From Oscillospiraceae bacterium (GTDB lineage Bacteria > Bacillota_A > Clostridia > Oscillospirales > CAG-272), in the NCBI GenBank assembly GCA_015064195.1, contig SVSO01000117.1:1-8699 (forward strand): a stretch of DNA of 8,699 bases. Direction: 5' to 3'. The notes under the pieces are model-generated. The model worked only from the letters and a program-made list of their open reading frames with translations. It made no database searches and was not told the origin of the DNA. This document shows positions 4,654 through 8,699 of this stretch, piece after piece. The position numbers and the translations under genes are program-made. How positions within the stretch are numbered: the stretch's first letter is position 1; every line of letters starts with the position of its first letter.

Positions 4654-5835
4654 TCAATCCCCCAGCGGGATCTCACCATCGAACAGCTTCCCGGCTATCA
4701 TTCCCGCCGCACCGAGCAGAGGTGTATTGTCCCGGAAGGGCGATGACAGCACCCGCACGCGCAGATCCAAATAGCCGTTCAGCCGCCCGGAAATGTGCCG
4801 CTCCAGCATTTGCTCCGGTACGCCCATGCCGCCGCCCTCACAGCTGAGCACCACCGTCTCGATGTTGAGCAGGCAGATGACGCTGGCAAGAGCCGCCGCC
4901 AGATATTCGCAGAAGCTGTTCATGGCAGTCAGCGCCGCCGGATCGTTTTCACTGCAGGCCGCCGCGACCTGCCGCCAGCTGTACGCCGCATCCGGCGATC
5001 GGAGCGGCGGCAAGACCGTGGGGAATCCGCATCCCCGCAAATGCTCGATCTCCCGGCTGATCTTGTCAATGCCCGCGTACAGGCTGAGACAGCCACGGTT
5101 TCCGCAGGCGCATTTTGGCCCGCGGTGATCGATGGAAACATGGCCCAGCTCGCCGCTGTTGCCCCGCACGCCCTCATAAAGCTTGCCGCCCAGCATGAAC
5201 GCCGCGCCGATGCCGCGATAGATCTGCAGGTAGATGAAGTCGTCGATGTGCTGTCCCGCACCCCACAGCTGTTCCGCGATGGCCGCCGCACCCGTGTCGT
5301 GGATAAAATGCACCGGAAGCCCTGTCGCCCTCTCAATGATGTCGGCGATGGGCAGATCGCAGATGCCGAAGAAATTCAGCGGCGAGGTGATGGTGCGCGC
5401 CCGGCTGTCGATGGGGCCGAGGGATGCGATGCCGATGGCGGAAATGGTGCGGGATGTCTGCGCACGGAGCATCCGGAAGCGGTCGATCAATTCGGCGCAC
5501 AGCTCATTGGCGGTGATGGCGTCAAAGTTGCGGCGGGATACGGCCACCGTTTTGCCGTCCAGCGAGGTGAGAATGACGCCAAGCTCGCCCCGGCTGACCA
5601 GCATACCGCAGCAGAGGGGGGAATTCTCCGCCAGTGTCAGGCGAACGGCGCGTCGTCCCGCACGACTGCCCGCATCGATGCTCTCCGCCTCGCTCACATA
5701 GCCCAGCCGGATCAGATCGGCAACGATATCGCTGACTGCCGTTTTCGACAGCCCGGCGGCATCGACAATATCCTGTCTCATGGATGCTTTTCCCAGCGCA
5801 ATGAGGGACAGCACCCGTGCTTGTGGCGTCATCAT
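4654..5835 (-). CDS. ROK-family transcriptional repressor
   Basis: A 393-residue regulator of the NagC/XylR/Mlc type. A winged helix-turn-helix lies at residues 5-50, with recognition region DIVDAAGLSKTAVSDIVADL (22-41). It is followed by a ROK sugar-binding domain. GELGH (228-232) supplies the conserved His (H231), and CACGNRGC (242-249) supplies the three cysteines of the ROK zinc site. The ATP-binding DxGGT motif of ROK kinases is absent at the start of the second domain, where SRGELGVILTSLDG (81-94) sits, so it is a regulator and not a kinase. Two deviations: the Glu usually found two residues after the last zinc-site Cys is Ser251, and the usual ND before the sugar site reads HD (179-180). 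The start at 5835 was chosen because GGAGGAG lies 6 bases upstream; the frame is open further, but through the promoter. Its ligand is unknown, and the neighbouring sugar kinase/phosphatase operon is a possible target. Confidence 0.88.
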   Translation of the reverse strand: MMTPQARVLSLIALGKASMRQDIVDAAGLSKTAVSDIVADLIRLGYVSEAESIDAGSRAGRRAVRLTLAENSPLCCGMLVSRGELGVILTSLDGKTVAVSRRNFDAITANELCAELIDRFRMLRAQTSRTISAIGIASLGPIDSRARTITSPLNFFGICDLPIADIIERATGLPVHFIHDTGAAAIAEQLWGAGQHIDDFIYLQIYRGIGAAFMLGGKLYEGVRGNSGELGHVSIDHRGPKCACGNRGCLSLYAGIDKISREIEHLRGCGFPTVLPPLRSPDAAYSWRQVAAACSENDPAALTAMNSFCEYLAAALASVICLLNIETVVLSCEGGGMGVPEQMLERHISGRLNGYLDLRVRVLSSPFRDNTPLLGAAGMIAGKLFDGEIPLGD

Positions 5836-5862
5836 GGGTATCTCCTCCGTTGATTTTTCTTT

Positions 5863-5891
5863 ATTATAACATATTCCCCGCGACCTGTCAA
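5863..5891 (-). promoter_or_regulatory. Sigma-A promoter of the ROK gene
   Basis: Minus strand TTGACA (5886-5891), exactly 17 bases, TATAAT (5863-5868) with TGT immediately before the -10 box. Both hexamers are perfect. The leader is short, about 20 bases from the predicted start to the ribosome binding site. No clear operator palindrome is visible around it. Confidence 0.9.
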
Positions 5892-5895
5892 GCAA

Positions 5896-5921
5896 AAACT
5901 GCGCCCCGAAGAGCGCAGTTT
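5896..5921 (-). terminator. Intrinsic terminator of the secreted repeat protein gene
   Basis: On the minus strand, AAACTGCGC pairs with GCGCAGTTT (5913-5921 and 5896-5904). The stem extends by T-G and C-G pairs to close a TTCG tetraloop, giving about 11 pairs. A TTTTTGCTT tract follows directly. It lies 18 bases past the stop codon at 5940. The tract runs into the -35 box of the ROK promoter. Confidence 0.88.
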
Positions 5922-5939
5922 CTGCTGTGGTTTTATGAT

Positions 5940-7706
5940 TTATTCTGCTATTTCAGCGGCAAAAACTGCCTCGATGGAATGCTTCTTTCTCACATCCGTG
6001 AAGGTATATTCGCTCACTGCGCCGACGCTCTTGCCGTCCACCAGCACGTCTGCGATCATATAGCCATCGTCAGGCGTGATCGTGTAGGTGATGTCTTCGT
6101 TGTAGCGAGGTGCCGCGTCATTGGTGGTAATCGTTCCGCCCTCGGATGCGTCTGCGGTGATGTCGTAGGTCTTAAACAGCCGCATATACACGATCATCCA
6201 TGTGAGCGTGGGAATCGGTTCTTCTTCCTCCTCAACCGGGATTTCTTCAAATACGGCGGTATAAGCAGCATTCCCCGTAACAGTTGCCGCAACTTCGGGA
6301 GTCCAGCCCATGAAGGTATAGCCATCACGACCGGGAGTTCCGTTAAAAGCGGGAGTAGCCGACCCAAAATCAACCGTGAACACCTGATCATCAAAGATAA
6401 CTTCGCCATCAATGCCGTCGGTGTAGGTGACTGTATAGGAGTTGATCGTCCAGTTGGCGGTAAATTCATAGGTTCCGTCACTGTCCACGGGAACGGTAAC
6501 GGTCGTATTTGCATCTCCGGTCAGTCCTGTACCGGACCAGCCTTTGAAGGTATAACCGGTTTTTACAGGAGTCGGCAGGGTAAATTCCGTATCTCCCGCG
6601 GCATAGGCATTGATGTCGTTTCCATCAAAAGAACCGCCGTTCAGCTCATAGGTGATCGCGGCCATTTTGATTCTGACAGAGGTATCGACGCTGACAATCG
6701 TTCCGTTGTTGGTCACTGTTTTTTCATTGGTGTCCAGTATAACGCCTTCAGGGATGACAATGACAGTGTCTGTTCCGATTGTTGTTTCCTTCAGCAGAAC
6801 AACCGTATCGCCGGGCTGTGCAAGCTCAACCGCCGTTTCCAGAGAAGTACAGTAGGTAAGACCAACCGAAGCTATTGTCGGAGCGGTTTGATGATTGCCC
6901 TTCTCGCCGACGGTAGTAATAGGATTCCCCCAAGTAGTAAAGAACAGCTCCTTCACTTCTTCGCTTCCAAAGGTAACGGCTTCCAAATTATCATTGTAAT
7001 AGGTGAGCTGGCTGTGGTTTCCGGAGTTGTGATTGTTGGAAAAATAAAGATAATCCACGCTGTTGGTGCCGCCAATGCTTGCAACATTGGCAGGAAAAGT
7101 AATATGCTTTAAATTGTCACAGTTGTTGAGTGCCCAAGCCTTAAGATAAATCGCAGGACGATCTGCGGGAAACTCAATTTCTTCGATAATCAAATTCTTG
7201 AGTGCCCCCTGCGCAATCGTCAATGCCTCTGTTCCTCCCTCAGCAAAGGTCAGCTTGGACATAGGTGCTCCTTGAAACGCTTCCTGACCGATATAGGTTA
7301 CGGTAGAAGGAATCACCACTTCACCGCCGAACTCACTTAAATCCAAAGCGTACATTCCATTGAATGCAAAAGAACCGATAGAGGTAACACCTTCCTCTAT
7401 AACAAGTCTCTTGATCTTAATAGCGCCCATACCGTACGGCCAGCCTTCAATCGCTGCACCTTCGCCGCTGCTGTTATACCGAACGGCTTCCGGCCACTCG
7501 CCAACCTCAAATTCAAATCCTGTCCTTTTGTTGGCCAACTGAGTCGGCGTTCCTGCAGTCGGTGCGATGGTGAGTGTGCCTTCATCATCCAATGTCCAGT
7601 CGATACCGCCCCATGTGCCGCCATCCGCCGCAGCTGCCACAGTCCCCAACGCTCCGATCAACAGCATAGCTGTCAAAAGAAACATAAAAATTCGTTTTTT
7701 CATCAT
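5940..7706 (-). CDS. Secreted BspA-like LRR protein with InlB-type repeats
   Basis: A 588-residue exported protein, probably cell-surface or extracellular. Residues 1-27 form a signal peptide: MMKKRIF, a hydrophobic core, then AAAA before DGG. Residues about 98-210 are BspA/TpLRR-type (LRR_5) repeats, seen in LVIEEGVTSIGSFAF (101-115), VVIPSTVTYIGQEAF (130-144) and HITFPANVASIG (201-212). Residues 285-345 are beta-rich (TAVELAQPGDTVVLLKE). Two Listeria-Bacteroides (InlB B-type) repeats follow, marked by GYTFKGW (384-390) and GYTFMGW (462-468). After an acidic linker (EEEEE, about 492-496), a C-terminal beta repeat runs from about 513 (YDITADASEGGTI) to the end. No LPXTG, SLH or dockerin-like anchor is seen. 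The start is at 7706: AAGGAG lies 5 bases upstream, whereas the ATG at 7724 lacks a site. Base composition is lower in GC than the neighbours. Role inferred: adhesion or surface interaction. Confidence 0.83.
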   Translation of the reverse strand: MMKKRIFMFLLTAMLLIGALGTVAAAADGGTWGGIDWTLDDEGTLTIAPTAGTPTQLANKRTGFEFEVGEWPEAVRYNSSGEGAAIEGWPYGMGAIKIKRLVIEEGVTSIGSFAFNGMYALDLSEFGGEVVIPSTVTYIGQEAFQGAPMSKLTFAEGGTEALTIAQGALKNLIIEEIEFPADRPAIYLKAWALNNCDNLKHITFPANVASIGGTNSVDYLYFSNNHNSGNHSQLTYYNDNLEAVTFGSEEVKELFFTTWGNPITTVGEKGNHQTAPTIASVGLTYCTSLETAVELAQPGDTVVLLKETTIGTDTVIVIPEGVILDTNEKTVTNNGTIVSVDTSVRIKMAAITYELNGGSFDGNDINAYAAGDTEFTLPTPVKTGYTFKGWSGTGLTGDANTTVTVPVDSDGTYEFTANWTINSYTVTYTDGIDGEVIFDDQVFTVDFGSATPAFNGTPGRDGYTFMGWTPEVAATVTGNAAYTAVFEEIPVEEEEEPIPTLTWMIVYMRLFKTYDITADASEGGTITTNDAAPRYNEDITYTITPDDGYMIADVLVDGKSVGAVSEYTFTDVRKKHSIEAVFAAEIAE

Positions 7707-7769
7707 ATGTACTCCTTCATCCATATTTCGTCAGAAAAATCAACGAAAATAAATAATATTACGTATATT

Positions 7770-7799
7770 ATTATAACATACTATACATAAATTCCGCAA
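7770..7799 (-). promoter_or_regulatory. Promoter of the secreted repeat protein gene
   Basis: Minus strand TTGCGG (7794-7799), 18-base spacer, TATAAT (7770-7775) preceded by TGT (extended -10). The -35 match is partial. It leaves an AT-rich leader of about 55 bases before the start at 7706, and it is divergent from the acetyltransferase promoter. Confidence 0.65.
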
Positions 7800-7859
7800 C
7801 TGAAGATATTATTTTTTGGAAATTATATCCTTTTTTTACGATTTTTCCGCACGAATCGC

Positions 7860-7888
7860 TTGCAAAATGCGGCGGAATATGGTATAAT
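7860..7888 (+). promoter_or_regulatory. Sigma-A promoter of the acetyltransferase gene
   Basis: TTGCAA (7860-7865), 17-base spacer, TATAAT (7883-7888) preceded by TGG. The predicted start near 7895 leaves a leader of only about 22 bases. A short inverted repeat, CCGCA (7847-7851) and TGCGG (7868-7872), brackets the -35 box and could be an operator, but it is only 5 pairs. Confidence 0.85.
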
Positions 7889-7916
7889 GATGATACAAAC
7901 TTTCCGGAGGTGCTTT

Positions 7917-8678
7917 ATGACAAAACTCAGCGAATTTTTTGTGCGCATCGGACTGCCGGCGGATACGACGGCGGAGCGCAGTGTGGAATTTCTCGGTCAG
8001 GTTCAGGAAGCCTGTGTGCTGACCATTCCCTATGAAAATCTGGACATTCTCGCCGGCCGTGCCATTTCCCTCGACGGCGGCGATCTCTATCGGAAAATCG
8101 TCACCGGGCATCGCGGCGGCTACTGCTTCGAGCTGAATGCCCTGCTCCATCATATGCTGGCGGAAATGGGATTTTCGGTGAAAAGCTGTCTCGCCCGCTT
8201 CCTGCGCGGCGAATCCGAGCCGCCATTCCGCCGCCATCGCATCGTCATCGTCACGCTGGATGGGTTCGATTATCTCATGGACATCGGCGTGGGACAGATC
8301 GCGCCCCGTTTTCCGCTGAAGCTGGCGGAGGGAGAGATTCAGGAGCAGAACGGCGAGACATACCGCTTCATGCGGGATGAGGAGCTGGGATGGGTGCTGG
8401 AGGATCTGCATCACGGCAAATGGCGGCGATACATCAGCTTTACCACGGAGCGGCAGTATGAGGTGGATTTCACCGTGCCGTCCTTCTGGTGCGAAGCGCA
8501 TCCCGAATCGCCCTTCAACAAAGCCCCCATGCTGGCCATCAAAACAAAAAACGGCCGCAAAACCATCGACGGCCGGACTTACAAGGAATTCTGCGTGGAT
8601 GAGCTGACGCACATGGAGGAAGACCTCACCGATGCACGGCTTGAGGAGCTGTACAAAACGGAATTCGGAATCCAATAA
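7917..8678 (+). CDS. Arylamine N-acetyltransferase family protein
   Basis: A 253-residue cytoplasmic enzyme of the NAT family, which transfers acetyl from acetyl-CoA to arylamines or hydrazines, or in some members makes amide bonds in secondary metabolism. The cysteine-protease-like triad is intact: C70 in HRGGYCFELN (65-74), H107 in RRHRIVIV (105-112) and D122 in LMDIGVG (120-126). The N-terminal PYENLDI (38-44) is also typical. The length is near the family's usual 250-280. The start at 7917 was chosen because CCGGAGG lies 6 bases upstream; the frame is open to 7860, but that lies inside the promoter. It is transcribed alone, divergently from the LRR gene, with no biosynthetic genes beside it, so general detoxification is as likely as a biosynthetic role. 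The coding sequence ends 21 bases before the window edge. Confidence 0.92.
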   Translation: MTKLSEFFVRIGLPADTTAERSVEFLGQVQEACVLTIPYENLDILAGRAISLDGGDLYRKIVTGHRGGYCFELNALLHHMLAEMGFSVKSCLARFLRGESEPPFRRHRIVIVTLDGFDYLMDIGVGQIAPRFPLKLAEGEIQEQNGETYRFMRDEELGWVLEDLHHGKWRRYISFTTERQYEVDFTVPSFWCEAHPESPFNKAPMLAIKTKNGRKTIDGRTYKEFCVDELTHMEEDLTDARLEELYKTEFGIQ

Positions 8679-8699
8679 AAACCGGGAGATTTTTTCTCA

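Noticed and set aside
4795..5853. 352-codon plus-strand frame opposite the ROK gene
   Set aside because: Antisense shadow. The ROK frame on the other strand has clear motifs, a ribosome binding site and a promoter.
5817..7112. 431-codon plus-strand frame opposite the LRR gene
   Set aside because: No ribosome binding site or recognisable domain, and it crosses a terminator and a promoter of the other strand.
7836..8675. 279-codon minus-strand frame opposite the acetyltransferase
   Set aside because: The plus-strand gene has an intact catalytic triad, promoter and ribosome binding site. The antisense frame has none of these.
8679..8699. T-run at the window end as a terminator for the acetyltransferase gene
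   Set aside because: No convincing GC-rich stem precedes the run, and the sequence stops at the window edge.

Overview
The window looks like chromosomal DNA from a GC-rich Firmicute of the class Clostridia, probably an Oscillospiraceae/Ruminococcaceae-type gut anaerobe. This is inferred from four things: a tetrahydrofolate riboswitch ahead of an ECF-type folate carrier, strong GGAGG-type ribosome binding sites, consensus sigma-A promoters, and a Firmicute-style elongator tRNA-Met. The assignment rests on reading alone; no database search was possible.

Layout. 23-100 is a tRNA-Met on the minus strand with a perfect promoter at 136-164. Bases 165-242 between the divergent tRNA and folT promoters hold nothing I can name. 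From 243 the plus strand carries a promoter, a THF riboswitch with a Shine-Dalgarno-sequestering expression platform, and folT (449-1567), a folate S component with an unexpected extra helix and extracytoplasmic C-terminal domain. The gap to the convergent next gene (1568-1725) is almost completely palindromic: two long hairpins flank a three-way-junction element.

1726-4425 is a tightly overlapped three-gene minus-strand operon: HAD phosphatase, then a protein resembling deoxyhypusine synthase, then a PfkB-family kinase resembling the HldE/RfaE heptose-7-phosphate kinase domain. It has its own promoter at 4510-4538 and a leader containing a micro-ORF. The three enzymes presumably act in one pathway. 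Its substrate is unknown, and this is the most interesting metabolic unit here. Upstream on the same strand is a ROK-family repressor (4654-5835) with its own perfect promoter and terminator. It may or may not control the operon.

5940-7706 (minus) encodes a secreted BspA-like leucine-rich-repeat protein with InlB-type repeats. It is visibly more AT-rich than its neighbours and ends at a textbook terminator touching the ROK promoter. 7917-8678 (plus, divergent) encodes an arylamine N-acetyltransferase with an intact Cys-His-Asp triad. The last 21 bases (8679-8699) end in a T-run but are too short to call a terminator.

I see no CRISPR array, insertion sequence, phage gene or defence system. 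The points most worth following up are the folT fusion, the three-gene operon and the palindromic intergenic element.
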